A stretch of 64,000 nucleotides of DNA from Talinum fruticosum (Eukaryota; Streptophyta; Magnoliopsida; Caryophyllales; Talinaceae). Numbering within the stretch: position 1 is the stretch's first letter; every line of letters starts with the position of its first letter. Shown in pieces: positions 22,233 through 33,942 of this stretch. The notes beneath the pieces were generated by a model. The model had not been told where the DNA came from. It saw only the letters and a program-made list of their open reading frames with translations, and ran no database searches. The position numbers and the translations under genes are program-made. The stretch is from contig JAITYX010000003.1 in NCBI GenBank assembly GCA_021018815.1, positions 13,659,501 to 13,723,500 of the forward strand. The letters are read 5' to 3'.

Positions 22233-23806
22233 CGAAGGTTTGCTCAAGGAGAGTCTCGTGTCACCCTAGAGGGGGTGAATAGGGTGATGGAAGTTTTTCG
22301 TGAAAACGTTAGCTCTTTTACCAAAGAAGAGACAGAGATAGGTTCCGAGTCAATCAGCGAGGTCGAAAAGTATGGACTCGAAATGCTATCACGAATAAGT
22401 AAGCAAGTTAAACAGGAGCTATAAAGCTGCTCGAGTCTATAATGAACTCGGAAAGATAACACTTAGAGATTACGTGGAAACCCTCCTGGGCGAGAAAACC
22501 ACGGACCATGCTAATCCAAGCACGAAGTCAAATCCACTATTTTGAGTCCATAAAATACCGTGAACCGACCGAACCCGAGTTGCTCCCTTAGATAACTCTT
22601 TACAAGTTTTCCTAGACTCGAAATTCCCTTATCTCGATCTAGTACTTCCTAGCCGAGATAACCCTTACAGCTAGGGACAACTAAGCTAAGTTAACCCTTA
22701 CAGCTTAGTGAAGGGACCTTACAGAGAAAGTAAGAAAGTGTTTGTAATCGAGTACAAGACCTTACAACTCGGAAAGTAAAGATTTATAGAGTGGGAGTTG
22801 TAAGTAGAAGATTGAGAATAAATACAATGACTTTGCTCAAGTACGTGTATTAACAATAAGTTCGGCAATCTTCAAGTCTTGTGAGGTGGCTTCTATTTAT
22901 AAATGACCGAGCGAGTCGCCGTTATCTTCATCTCGCTGACCGAGAGTCCTTTGTGACCGTTGACAAGGTCTTTCCGAGTCAATCGAAAGTGTCCGTTGTA
23001 ATGTGAATGTTGGACAGCGGTTTAACTCTCTTGGAAGTCCCAAAACCACCTGGCGAGTGTCTTGAAAGATAAGGTGGAAACCACCGTTAAGCTTAGCATT
23101 CCAGTTTTCTAGATTTGGAAACAGACAACCCCGACACAATCTTCGAGACTCGGAGTAGAGAAGGTGAAAAGCCATGTCTGCTGGTGATTTGACGTTTTGA
23201 AGCCGATTACTTTTGTATTTCGAAAAACGTATCGTCGTTTGAATAACCTATAAAAGTAAATCAATTTTGGCTCTCAAAGTATAAAATACTTTGGTCCAAG
23301 ATTAGACACATATAATAAAATAATTAAGATACATAAACAACTAATTATACGAGTCGAAACGAAATGAAATTTTACGAGTCCAATATCCATGATACTCGGA
23401 ATTCCGTCCGACTTAGTCTAAGCGAAGAATCAAGTTAAGTAAAGAACATCGAGTGATATAACTTGATATAGACTAAGCATGAAACAGACTAGGCGTATTG
23501 ACTTCAACAAGATAGACCTTATAGAAAGGAGTCGGATGTGAGTGGAATACTAGTACTGTTCAGCATGCGATAAATCTAAGTGATGAGGGACTCGAAGTGA
23601 GTGAGATACGCATATCGGTTTTTGAGTCACGCAAGAGATACAAGAAGTAAAAGCTATATCACTTAGAGAAGATGCCATGTCACTCGGAAAAGTTTCTAAG
23701 ATACGAGAGAATGCCTTGGAATCAAAACTCTATAAGTACGAGATTGTTATACCTGATTCCTTTTGTACAACTCGGAAAAGTATTGAGCGAGTGTCTCGAG
23801 TCTTTA
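22233..23806 (-). repeat. 3' LTR of element C
   Basis: Bounded by the target duplication on the left and the polypurine tract on the right. Relative to family ends (TG...CA), the right edge reads ...GTCTTTA, giving TA in place of TG, and the left edge gives CG in place of CA. The CACCCTATTCACCCCCTCTAGGGTGA-type hairpin lies near the left end at about 22261-22287. It aligns with 31546-33122; many differences fall at CCGAGT/ACGAGT/CTCGG-like sites. Confidence 0.9.
22894..22901 (-). promoter_or_regulatory. TATA box in the 3' LTR of element C
   Basis: TATAAATA on the minus strand, in the position shared by family LTRs. In the 5' LTR of the same element the aligned site (about 32209-32217) reads TAAAAATA, so the copy that would drive the element has a changed box. 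Confidence 0.55.
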
Positions 23807-23820
23807 ATCTCCCCTTTTTG
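23807..23820 (-). other. Polypurine tract next to the 3' LTR of element C
   Basis: Minus-strand CAAAAAGGGGAGAT abuts the LTR. This is the usual start site for plus-strand DNA synthesis in LTR elements. Confidence 0.8.
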
Positions 23821-24101
23821 ATGAAAGGCATTCCATACTTAGATAGAAACTTTGTTGGTGAAAAAGATCCGATTCCGAGTAGTTGCACATGAGATGAGAT
23901 GAGTAAGGCATACTTAATGTATTAGAGCATAAAGTAAAGTATGCTTTATCAAGGGATTAATATTAACTCGGAAAAGCATGATAACAATAATGAACTCCGA
24001 AATTAATAATGACATGCATTAGTCCATTAAAGTTAAAAAGAAATATATGCAAAAGGAGGGAAAAACTCCCCTAAACAAGACAACAAGTTTTTCGACTCTA
24101 T

Positions 24102-24120
24102 TTCTCCCCCTTGCCTTTCA
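24102..24120 (-). other. Second, upstream polypurine tract of element C
   Basis: Minus strand reads GAAAGGCAAGGGGGAGAAAT, about 290 bp upstream of the LTR and just past the third ORF. Elements A and B have the same tract in the same place. Multiple tracts are a known trait of Sireviruses. Confidence 0.65.
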
Positions 24121-24169
24121 AAGAAAAACAACAACAAAAAGAAGGGAAGAAAAGAACAATTAGTACAAC

Positions 24170-25871
24170 TTAGATGTCCGGACAAAAGAAAGAAGTAGAA
24201 ATCTCTCGAAAGAAGAAGAATCGGCGAGACTTTGGCATTGTGACACAATGCATGGCACCTACGAGGGAGAGGGGATTTCGAGTGGAAACGGAGGGGTTGG
24301 AGGTACGCCGCGCTGGTAGGATCTTGACGATGTGCTTGAGCACGGCGGAGGAAGAACCAGATATGATCGTCAAGGGCTTAGCTCCGAGTGGCTGACCCGA
24401 ACGAGTGGATCGAGGGGTTCCTCCTTGTGAACCTCGGAAGGCTGGAGGGGCTGGTCCGGCCGACCTGCTGGTGCGGCTAGGTCTTCGACCCACCCAGGCT
24501 CGTCGTCCGAGCTGAGTACTTGCTATTTAAGCTTACGGAGTAGGCTGACCCTCAGCGAGTTCCCACTGCTTCTTGCATGTGTGCCTCCCTTGGCCCGGAG
24601 TGAGCCGCTTCAGCCGTAGGCTCCTCGGTGTCTCGCTGCATCTGCATCTGCAGCTTCTTCTTCTTCCCCGCTGTCCGAGGAGGTCGGACTCGGGCTCGAA
24701 GACACTTCGGACGCATCCGAGTTGCCATGGTCCTGAGCCGCCTTGAACCTTCTCTCTCTGAAGAGCTCGACCAGCTCCTTCGCTCCTTCACTAGCTCCCT
24801 CATCTCAAGAATCGAGTTTGTTGCTCTCGGATTTGGGATTGGGCGGTCTTTTGGTTGATATTCATATTTTGGAGGACAAGTTTGAAAGACCGGAGCGTGT
24901 CCTGGAAAACAAAGGACACAGAGCTGATTTTGTCCATAAAAGCGGGGACAAAAGAGCGAGAGAGAGATTTGGAGGCACCTGAGGTGGAGGCACCAACAGG
25001 TGGAGAGGGGAGAGAGAGACGGGTTGATTTCTTAGTCTAAGGCGGAGAAGGAGGCCTCGGCTCCGAGTTATGCACCCGGACACCGAGGTTCGGTTTCCGG
25101 TATCCGTACCCCGAAGTTCCTTTTTGCCGACAACAACGGCAGCCTCGGCATACGGCGTTGGGGTTTGAGGGAGAGGAACTTGGAATTGTTTGAAAACAAG
25201 GCTGAGAAGAGCACCGAAAGGAAGGGAGGTGTTCTTCTTGGATTGGAGTTGAGCTAGCACGACTGCCATCCGCTCAATTATGGAGGGGAAGAGGTCTACT
25301 TCGTAGCCCTCAAGAATGTCAAAAAGAGCTTTGAGGTGCTTGGACTTGGGGTTCTCCTTGCTAGAATGCTTGAGAGAAAAAATTTCTCATCGGCAGAAAG
25401 CACGAAGGCGTGCTTAACTTCAAGCTGAGTCACCGAAAAGTTTTTCGGGACTTAGGGAACTCTTTAGCGTATTTTTCAAAGAAGTCGTCGGCGACTTCGA
25501 TGAAAGGAATGGGGTTGCTATTCAAGAAGAGAGAGGAGACCTTGAACGAGGCGGTGGAGGAGAGATATGTTGATTCGAACAGTGATGTTACGAACCCGGA
25601 GGTTAGAACATTTTACGAGGAGGTGAGGTGAGTGTAGAACTCGAAACGAGTTCGGGATAGATGAACTCGCTGAAGCACATAAAGTTATATGCGCCGGTGG
25701 TTTGAATGTGAGCCAACCAAGAAAATTTGGTTGTAGGAAAAAATTTGTCGTCCAGCGCAAGGTCTTTGGGTGACAATGGGTTTGGAGGGGTTGAGCTTTA
25801 CGGATTCTTGGTGCGAGGCTTTTGGAAGAGGAAGAGACTTGAAAGTCGGGATGGTTACCTCTTTTAGGCAT
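24170..25871 (-). pseudogene. Third ORF (Sirevirus envelope-like position), element C
   Basis: The start is taken at 25871 (MPKRGNHPDFQ), conserved in A (53433) and B (59374). It ends near 24170, for about 565 codons if the frame were unbroken. It occupies the place of the envelope-like ORF of Sireviruses, between RNase H and the polypurine tracts. Readable parts are a basic/proline-rich N-terminus, a middle section with NSNPIPF and DDFFEKYAKEFP-type sequence, a serine/acidic section, and a proline-rich end with HIVKILPARRTSNP. I see no signal peptide, transmembrane helix or known fusion motif, so a membrane role is unsupported. Several frameshifts are present. Confidence 0.65.
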
Positions 25872-26102
25872 TTTGAGAGGTGAAAGGAAAGATGAAACTT
25901 TTGAAGAAAAGAGAGGAAGAGGTAGATGAGAGCAAACGAAAAAGAGTAGAAGAAAGGAATGAGAGCGAGTCAAACTTACTTGAGATGGCCTTTTTGTCGC
26001 TTGAAGAAGTTCAAAGATCACTGTGTACGTAGAAATCTTCCGCGAAAAGTTTCGTTTGAAAGAGATGAAATGTAGAGTATCGAGATGAAGATAAATAGGC
26101 GC

Positions 26103-26110
26103 TATTTATA
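26103..26110 (-). promoter_or_regulatory. Possible internal promoter (TATA box) upstream of the third ORF, element C
   Basis: TATAAATA on the minus strand, about 230 bp before the ORF start at 25871. The same box stands at 53185 in A, about 240 bp before its ORF; B has TATGTATA there. Conservation between copies suggests a core promoter, unproven. Confidence 0.45.
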
Positions 26111-26479
26111 GAAAAGAAACACGCCCGTCAACTATCCGTTAAGTATAACTCCGTTCTGTACTCGGCTTGTCCATTAGTCATCGAAGACCGGTGTGACGGT
26201 TCTCTTCAATGGTTAAGATTTCAGCGGTTAGAGATTCACGGCTATCGATCGATCACGGCGCTCGAGAGAGAGAGAAAAAGATTTTGAAAATATATTCGAA
26301 ACTCTCCACTACTCTAGAGATGGTTTCAGAAAATTTGAAGTCCAAAATTTTCTCTGCGTCCGAGTGTCACTCAGATTGGGTTCCGAGTGACTCGAAACAA
26401 GAAATAACTACTAACCCGAGTATCACTGAATCAAGCTGAGCTAATGGTTATTGATAATTTGAAAACACATAGCACATAA

Positions 26480-28260
26480 TCATGTATTTAACATACCAAG
26501 CTCATTCCGAATGAAACAAAATTGATCTTCACCGAGAGGCTTAGTAAAGATATCGGCTAATTGAAGATTAGTAGGAATGAACTCAAGTTCAATGTCACCT
26601 TTTCCTAAGTGGTCTCGTAGGAAGTGATATCGACCTCGATATGCTTTGTCTTCGAGTGCTTGGACTGGATTCTTGGTGATGGTGATTGCACTTTGATTGT
26701 CACACTTGATTGGTGCTGATTTGAAGGACAGTCTAAGATCTTTCGAGTGTTGCTTTATCCATAGAATCCGAGCGCAACGAGGCTCCAGCTGCAATATACT
26801 CGGCTTCAGCGAGTTGATAGAGCTACTGAGTTTTGCTTCTTTGAGTGCCAAGATATTAGGGATTGACCTATAAATTGGCAAGCTCCGGAAGTGCTCTTTC
26901 GATCAACTTTGTATCCAACGTAGTCCGCATCCGAGTATCCGGTGAGAGTCGGTTCGAGTTTCTTCAATACCATAGACCTAAGTTACGAGTACCTGCAAGA
27001 TATCTAAAAATTCTCTTCACCGCAGTGAGATGTGATTCCTTTGCATTAGCTTGAAATCTTGCACACAAACACACACTGAACATGATATCGGGCCAGTTGG
27101 AAGTAAGATATAGCAAAGATCCAATCATACCTCGATAGAGTTTCGATCTATTGCTTTACCTTTTTCGTCCGAGTCAAGTTTTATACTCGCTGCTCGATGG
27201 GTGTAGATGCGTGCTTTGCATCTTGAAGTTTGTATTTCTTCAGCAATTCCTTGGTATACTTGGATTGATGAACGTAGATCCCATCTTTGTCTTGTTTGAT
27301 TTGTAAACCAAGGAAGAAATTGAGTTCTCCCATCACACTCATTTGGAACTCTTGACTCATCAACTCGGAAAATTCTCGGCACGAGAAATTCATTAGTAGC
27401 ACCGAAGATAATATCATCAACATATATTTGAACAATAAGGAAATCTTTCCCTTTGGTTTTTATAAAGAGAGTCTTATCGATCTGACCTCTTTTGAAATCA
27501 TTTTGGACCAAGAAGCTACTCGAGTCTTTCATACCAAGCTCGAGGGGCTTGTTTAAGACTATAGAGAGCCTTTTGAAGTTTGAAAACATGATTTGGAAAT
27601 TCCGAGTTTTCAAAACCAGGAGGCTGCTCGACATAGACTTCCTCTTCAATAAAACCATTGAGAAATGCACACTTAACATCCATCCGATATAATTCAATAT
27701 GCATGTTAGATGAAAATGCCAACAGAATTCTAATAGCTTCGATTCAGCAACAGGTGCAAATGTTTCCCCACAATCAATTCCTTTTTCTTGATTGTATCCT
27801 TGAGCCACAAGTCTAGCCTTGTTTCGACTACCACTCCACCCTCATCCAGTTTGTTTTTGAAAAACCATTTGGTTCCTATAAGCTGGGTGGTCGGAAGGTC
27901 GGTTGGTCGAGTCCAAACTTGGTTTCTTTCGAATTGATTGAGTTCCTCTTGCATAGCCTCTACCCATTCAGGTTCATTAAGGGCCTCTAGTGCATTTACA
28001 GGTTCGAGTTAATGAGATGATTGCAGTGAATGCACATAGATTTTGAAGACGAGGAACGCGTTCTTACCCCACTTGTTGATATCATAAATTATATTTTCTA
28101 GTGGATGACTAGAAGTAAACTTGAATGCTTTACCGGTTCTACGATTCCACGAGATTTGTGGGCTGAAGCTGCTTGATCTTCGAAGCTTGTTACGAGTGAT
28201 CTTCTTCATTGGCTTGTTCGTTACGAGCGAGCTCTTGAGTTGTCTCATTCCGAGTCACTT
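26480..28260 (-). pseudogene. reverse transcriptase-RNase H of copia element C
   Basis: RT begins with a QFERNQVW-type start (27730-27954). It then has the MDVKCAFLNGFIEEEVYVEQ block (27600-27700), LYSLKQAPRAWYERL, the catalytic YVDD at 27413-27424, and FFLGLQIKQDKDGIYVHQSK (about 27290). RNase H follows, with the AEYI region at 26790-26815 and the C-terminal ADIFTKPLGEDQFCF. The stop is at 26480-26482. These enzymes copy the RNA and remove the template strand. Catalytic aspartates of RT are present. At least four frame changes occur; several sit at CNG triplets where A or B keep a different base. Confidence 0.87.
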
Positions 28261-29830
28261 CGTTACGAGTGACCTCATTTTGAGCCGGTTGAGTCCGAGT
28301 CTTTGTGGGTTCAGCTTCGTCATCATCTCTACTGAGCTTCAATTCGAGTATGAAGACTCGCTTGGTTTTTCCTATTCAAGCTCATCAAATACAACGTGGA
28401 TGCTCTCTTCCACTTTGTTAGTTTTCTTATTGAAAATACGATAAGCCTTGCTTGTGAGAAGAATAACCCGGAAAAATACCTTCATCCGACCGAGCATCAA
28501 ACTTGGTCGAGTGATCCTTACCATTATTGAGAACGAAGCACTTACATCCAAATGGTCCGAAATAGGAAATATTTGGTTTTTTCCCTTGTAGAGCTCGTAA
28601 GGTGTTTTCTTCAATATGGGTCCGATGAGGCATCTATTCAAAGTATAGTTGGTCTGTGTTGGCTGCCTCGGCCCAGAAATAGTAAGGTAAGTTATGCTCA
28701 ATCATCATAGTCCTTGCTATTTCTTCAAGGGTTCTGTTCTTTCTCTCCACTACTCCATTTTGTTGAGGAGTTCTTGATGCTTGAGAAATTGTGAGAAATG
28801 TCATTTTTATCACAAAACTACGAGAGTTCGAGTAGTCGAACTCCCTTCCATGGTCGGTTCGAATTCTCCGGATCCGAGTCCGAGACTCAACTTGGATTCT
28901 TCTATAGAGCTTGCTTGAACTCTTTGAATGCTTCATTTTTGTGCTTAAGAAAACACACCCAGGTAAATCTAGATAATCATCAATAACAACAAATACATAT
29001 GATTTACCTCAGAGGCTCTTAATGGAGATTTCACCACATAAGTCCATATGCAGTAGCTCAAGCACTTTGGATGTGGAAGCTGTCTTCGAGATATTTGAAT
29101 GAGGATCTAACTTGTTTCCCTCTTGTGCATGCTTCACAAACTTTATCTTTCTCAAAAACACGATTAGGTAAACCCCTAACCGGACCATGAGATGCCAACT
29201 TTTTGATAGTATGCATACTAATCTGGCCTAATCTACGATGCCAAGACCATGATTCATCATGAAGAGATGCTTTTAAGCAAGATAGATTCTCACTCGGGGT
29301 CGGAGAGAGGAATAATATAGGTGTTACCTGATCTTTTACCTGACAGCTTGGTCTCTTTGGTATTGACATCGAAATGTAGCAGTTGGTTTGAGTGAATCTT
29401 ACCTCTTGACCTTTATTACATAGTTCGAGAGATGCTTGAGCGGATTATACTTTAATCCTTTGACAAGGTACACTTGGACTGACCAGATTGCTTCCTTTTC
29501 CAATCTTGCCTCTCCATACTATCTTGCCTTTGCTATCATCTCCAAATGTGACCTTTCCTCCTTTATGTTTTTCCAACTCGGAAAAGAGTCACTGCATCTC
29601 CGACATATGTCGAGAACATTCACTTGTCAAGGTACCGAGTGTCCTTTTGATCTTTTACGAGTGACTCGCAAAACAGAGAGAATCTAACCCTTCTCATTTC
29701 CTCTAACGAACCCAGTAGCATTCTTTACTATGGTTCTTTTCGAGGAAGAAGGTGTTTCGGGACCCAGATTTGAATGACTTTGGGTTTTGTCCGATTCCGA
29801 GTCTTCCTTGCGAGAAGCCGAGTCTATGTC
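28261..29830 (-). pseudogene. protease-integrase of copia element C
   Basis: Integrase zinc domain at about 29100-29240 reads WHRRLGQISMHTIKKL then VCEAC. The second His of the H-H-C-C set is replaced by Gln (GQ for GH). The catalytic core has RTDHGREFDYS (about 28840) and QQNGVVERKNRTLEE (about 28735-28775), retaining the second Asp and the Glu. The first Asp region HMDLCG is near 29040. The protease region near 29610-29630 lacks a readable D-S/T-G: after YLD the frame meets KSTOP. Integrase would insert the cDNA; protease would cut the polyprotein. Confidence 0.83.
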
Positions 29831-31486
29831 TCTTTCTTTTTCAAAACCTTTCCTTTTGAAATAGGAGAGAATGGTTTCTTTTTGTAAACAATTCCGGGCT
29901 TAGTCCTCCCTTCATTTACGTGAATGGGACCATGCTCAGCTTTCCTGAACTTTACGGTTCGGAATCCTTTTGAATAACTCCGAGTAGGAATTGGATTCCT
30001 CCTCTTTGTTGTAACCAAGACCTTCTTTTCGAAAAGAGACACATTGTGATCCTAAGAGCATGTCAAGGTTTTTCGACCTTGAGTGAATTTTAAAATCGAG
30101 TCTTGAGACTCAATGAGCTTACGCTTAAGTTGCTCATTTTCTTTCTGAGTAACTCGGACTCGGTCTCATTAGATTGAGCACTAGTCTTGAGTTCTCCGAG
30201 TGTAAGTCTCGGTTTTCCAATTCATTTTCAAAGATATGCTCTCGGAAGAAATGGACTCAAGTTGTTCTTTGAATCGAGAAGAGTCGAATTGGACTTTTCT
30301 TCCAAAGTGAAAATGTATTTAGCTAGATCGACTTTAGAGAATTTGAGGAAATATTCAATTACCTCTTGAGGATTAGTTTCCTCACTTGTCTAAGTCCGAG
30401 TCGACTCTCTCTCGGCTTACGAGTTAGAGATTGCCATCGGACACTTCGAGTCATCCGAGTCCTCGTCATCTTCCGATGAGTCCTCATCGCTCCATGTTGC
30501 CATCATAGCCTTTTTCTTCTTTCTGTCCCTTTTTCTTTTCGGACAGTCTTTGACTATGTGGTCTTTCCTGCCATACTCAAAACATCCAGAATTCTTAGAT
30601 AAAGATAACTTTGAGGGAGAAGAATACTTACCTTTTCTGTCCCTCTTGTCTTTCTTGTAGAATTCTTCCTTTGGCCTTTTATCCCATCTTTTGTGCTTCA
30701 TCATTCTCTTGAAGCCTCTTGCAATGAGTGCCATGGGATCGCCTTACGAGTCGGAGGAGCTCGGATTTGCTTCTTTGGATTACGAGGCTTTTAGTGCTAA
30801 GTTCCTTTTAGTACTGCCCTCGGCATCCTCCTCTTCTAGATGGATTTCGTGAGAGAGAAGCTTTCCGATGAGCTCGTCTAGCTTTAAGAGTGAGAGGTTA
30901 CGAGCTTCCTCTATGGCGGTCACCTTGGGACCCCATCTTCTCTTGGGTAGACTTCGAGTATCTTTACGCACATTTCCTCGTGGGAAATCTTCTTACCCAG
31001 TGATTTGAGATTGTTGGTAATCTCGAGTAAATCGAATGAACATCCGAGTGATGTTTTCTTCAGCTCCATCTTGAATAGCTCATATTTATGAAGATACTTG
31101 GCTGATTTTTGCTTGTCGACCTGGCTAGTGCCTTCGTAAGTGTTGACAAGGGTGTCCCATACTTCTTTTGCTGAGTCACGAGCGGACACTCGGTTGTATT
31201 CTTCGAGCTAATGGCGCACATCGGAATGTTCATTGCCTTGAAGTTATTTACGAACTTCTACGATTCGCCTGGAGTAAACACGGCCTTTGTTTTGGGAATG
31301 ATTACGAATTCCTCTGTCTTCATTGGAATGTAGTTTCCTTATTGTATGATTTCCCGTACATCTTCATCATGATCCATGAGGAAACATTCCATAAGTTTCT
31401 TCCGAGTGCCCGAAGTTTGATCCTTTGAATATTGGTGGTCTGCTGGAAGATCTTCCTTCGTCGAACTCTCCGTTGTTCTAAGCCAT
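29831..31486 (-). pseudogene. gag of copia element C
   Basis: The start at 31486 follows the primer site by about 45 bp, as in A and B. The conserved gag stretch AKEVWDTLVNTYEGTSQV and ITNNLKSLGKKISHEEMC is at 30920-31189. The nucleocapsid knuckle at 30543-30584 reads CFEYGRKDHIVKDC, so the second Cys of CX2CX4HX4C is Tyr; element A keeps Cys there. A basic stretch (PKRKRDRKKKK) and an acidic tail follow. Second codon onward reads A-stop at the start because CAG appears as TAG (ATGGCTTAG). Role: particle formation and RNA packaging. Confidence 0.83.
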
Positions 31487-31531
31487 TTGATCTTTAGACC
31501 TTTGGATGGTTATATCCTTTACGAAAGGCTA

Positions 31532-31543
31532 GGCTCGATACCA
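31532..31543 (-). other. Primer-binding site of element C
   Basis: Minus strand TGGTATCGAGCC, two bases from the LTR end. It fits the initiator-methionine tRNA site except for one missing base in the CAGAG part. Confidence 0.85.
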
Positions 31544-31545
31544 AT

Positions 31546-33122
31546 TGAAGGTTTTCTCGGGGAGAGTACTGTGTGACCCTAGGGGGTGAATAGGGTGATG
31601 GAAGTTTTTCGTGAAAACGTTAGCTCTTTTGCCAAAGAAGAGATAGAGACGAGGTTACGAGTCAATCGGCAGGGTCGGAAAAGTGTGGACTCGAAATGCT
31701 ATCACGAATAAGTAAGCAAGTTAAGCGGGAGCTATAAAGCTGTCCGAGTCTAGAATGAACTCGGAAAGATAACACTTAAAGATTACGTGGAAACCCTCCT
31801 AGGGCGAGAAAACCACGGACCGTGCTAATCCAAGCACGAAGTCAAATCCACTATTTTGAGTCCACAAAATATCGTGAACTTACTCGAACCCGAGTTGCTC
31901 CCTTAGACAACTCTTTACAAGTTTTCCTAGACTCGGAAATTCCCTTATCCGATCTAGTACTTCCTAGCTGAGATAACCCTTACAGCTAGGGACAACTAAG
32001 CTGAGTTAACCATTACAGACTTAGTCAAGGGACCTTACGAGAGAAAGTAAGAAAGTGTTTGTAATCGAGTACAAGACCTTACAACTCGAAAGTAAAGATT
32101 TACGAGTGGGAGTTGTAAGTAGAAGATTGAGAATAAATACAATGACTTTGCTCAAGTACATGTATTAACAATAAGTTCGACAATCTTCAAGTCTTGTGAG
32201 GTGGCTTTTATTTTTAGATGACCAGGCAGAGTCGCCGTTATCTTCATCTGCTGACCGAGAGTCCTTTGTGATCGTTGACAAGGTCTTTCCGAGTCACTTA
32301 GAAAGTGTCCGTTGTAATGTGAACGTTGGACAACGGTTTAACTCTCTTGGAAGTTCCAAAACCACCGGCGGTGTCTTGAAAGATAAGGTGGAAACCACCG
32401 TTAAGCTTAGCGTTCCAGTTTTCTAGATTTGGAAACAGACAACCCCGACAAAATCTTCCGGGACTAGAGCGAGAGAAGGTGAAAAGCCATATCCGTTGGT
32501 GATTTGACATTTTGAAGCCGGTTACTTTTGTATTTCGAAAAACGTGTCGTCGTTTGAATAACCTACAAAAGTAAATCAATTTTGGTTCTCAAAGTATAAA
32601 ATACTTTGGTCCAAGATTAGACACAGATAATAAAATAATTAAGAAACATAAACAACTAATTATATGAGTCGAAACGAAATGGAATTTTCTGAGTCCAATA
32701 TCCATGATACTCATAATTCAGTCCGACTTAGTCTAAGCGAAGAATCAAGCTAAGTAAAGAACATCGAGTGATATAACTTGATATAGACTAAGCATGAAAC
32801 AGACTGGGAGTATTGACTTCAACAAGATAGACCTTATAGAAAGGAGTCGGATGTGAGCGGAATACTAGTACTGTTCAAGCATGCGATAAATCTAAGTGAT
32901 GAGGGACTCGAAGTGAGTGAGATACGCATATCGGTTTTCCGAGTCACGCAAGAGATACAAGAAGTAAAAGCTATATCACTTAGAGAAGATGCCATATCAC
33001 TCGGAAAAGTTTCTAAGATACGAGAGAATGCCTTGGAATCAAAACTCTATAAGTACGAGATTGTTATACCCGATTCCTTTTATACAACTCGGAAAAGTAT
33101 TGAGCGAGTGTCCGAGTCTTCA
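31546..33122 (-). repeat. 5' LTR of element C
   Basis: Minus strand starts TGAAGACTCGGACAC at 33122 and ends CCTTCA at 31546, with intact TG...CA. It is flanked outside by ATCCC and inside by the primer site. Its TATA position reads TAAAAATA (about 32209-32217), so promoter strength may be reduced. Otherwise it closely matches 22233-23806. Confidence 0.92.
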
Positions 33123-33127
33123 ATCCC

Positions 33128-33920
33128 ATTAGGAGGACAAGCACTAAATGTCTTACCCAAGACAACTTCTTAGAGCGGGAATGGCGACTTCACCATGAAT
33201 GAAACCCTAACAACCTCTTGGTGGAGGCGGAGAGCACTAGCCATATTTCTTCACTTTCCATATCCACTACAAGTAAGTACCTTGACATAAGTTTATCCTT
33301 TTCATGTGTTAATGTGGCATCTTCAATTACGATTTTTGTTGAATTTTCGTTTTATAGAGGGGTACCATTCGGAGTAGTGGTGCTATCACGAGTTTGTTGA
33401 CATCTTCAAGGAGCGAAACTACCACTTGGAATAAATTATAACTTGTGTTGGGTTTGGCCATCTTTGCTTGCCTTAAGCCATATGTGTAACCATAAAGAAC
33501 ATGACCCTATTCGAGCCATTTGTGAACGATTTTGGGACACCACTAATACCTTCCATCTCCCATTTGGAGATATGACTATTACTCCTTTTGACATTCCCGT
33601 TCTTATGGGTTTGGGCTTCTCGAGGGAACCCTTAACTTATGACTGGGATGTGTACAAAAACCATGGCTATTTGCATCACCTCTTTGGTCCCAAAGCTACT
33701 CGATTTACCTCGAGCCAACTACTCCAAGTATTCCATCCTTCGAGGTCTTTGAAAACATTGAGTTGTGGGCTTAACGTAACATGCAACAACAAGTCCGAAT
33801 AATGCTCGCTCTTATTCTATGCACATCCATTTTATCTCGATCAATGGTCCAAAGTCCACTACCTAGTAAATTTAAGGGACTTGGATAAGATTAAAGATCT
33901 CGAATTGCGGCGTGCCGCGT
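33128..33920 (+). pseudogene. Plant-mobile-domain (PMD) gene fragment, 5' part
   Basis: The frame open at 33443-33920 reads RFWDTTNTFHLPFGDMT (33527-33577), then ITPFDIPVLMGLGFS, the signature of the PMD (aminotransferase-like) domain. After a single in-frame TAA at 33800-33802 the same frame continues with DQWSKVHYLVNLRDLDKI (33839-33892), a later PMD motif. PMD proteins such as MAIL1/MAIN act in plant nuclei in silencing and genome stability; many relatives are carried by transposons. An 85-bp stretch at 33273-33357 has GTAAGT and TATAG borders of a plant intron. The CACTA element cuts the exon at 33921. Domain call firm; whether host gene or transposon-borne is open. Confidence 0.72.
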
Positions 33921-33942
33921 CACTACTAAAAAATTGACGAAT

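Larger units (their letters stand above)
22233..33122 (-). mobile_element. Sirevirus-like Ty1/copia retrotransposon C, structurally complete
   Basis: 10,890 bp flanked by a perfect 5-bp target duplication ATCCC (22228-22232 and 33123-33127). Reading on the minus strand it has, in order: 5' LTR, primer site, gag with a zinc knuckle, protease, integrase, RT, RNase H, a third ORF, two polypurine tracts and 3' LTR. The two LTRs are 1577 and 1574 bp and look very similar by eye, so the insertion is probably fairly recent. As read, all three coding regions are frameshifted. The 3' terminal base pair reads CG rather than TG on the plus strand. Confidence 0.93.

Noticed and set aside
22209..22424. 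71-residue protein starting MSRRRAHP and running into element C
   Set aside because: Only the first eight codons lie outside the retrotransposon; the rest is antisense LTR sequence.
25518..26021. ORF start at 26021 for the third ORF of element C
   Set aside because: Copies A and B share the start at the MPKRGNHPDF codon (25871 in C), and the stretch upstream is a CT-rich leader after the TATA box.
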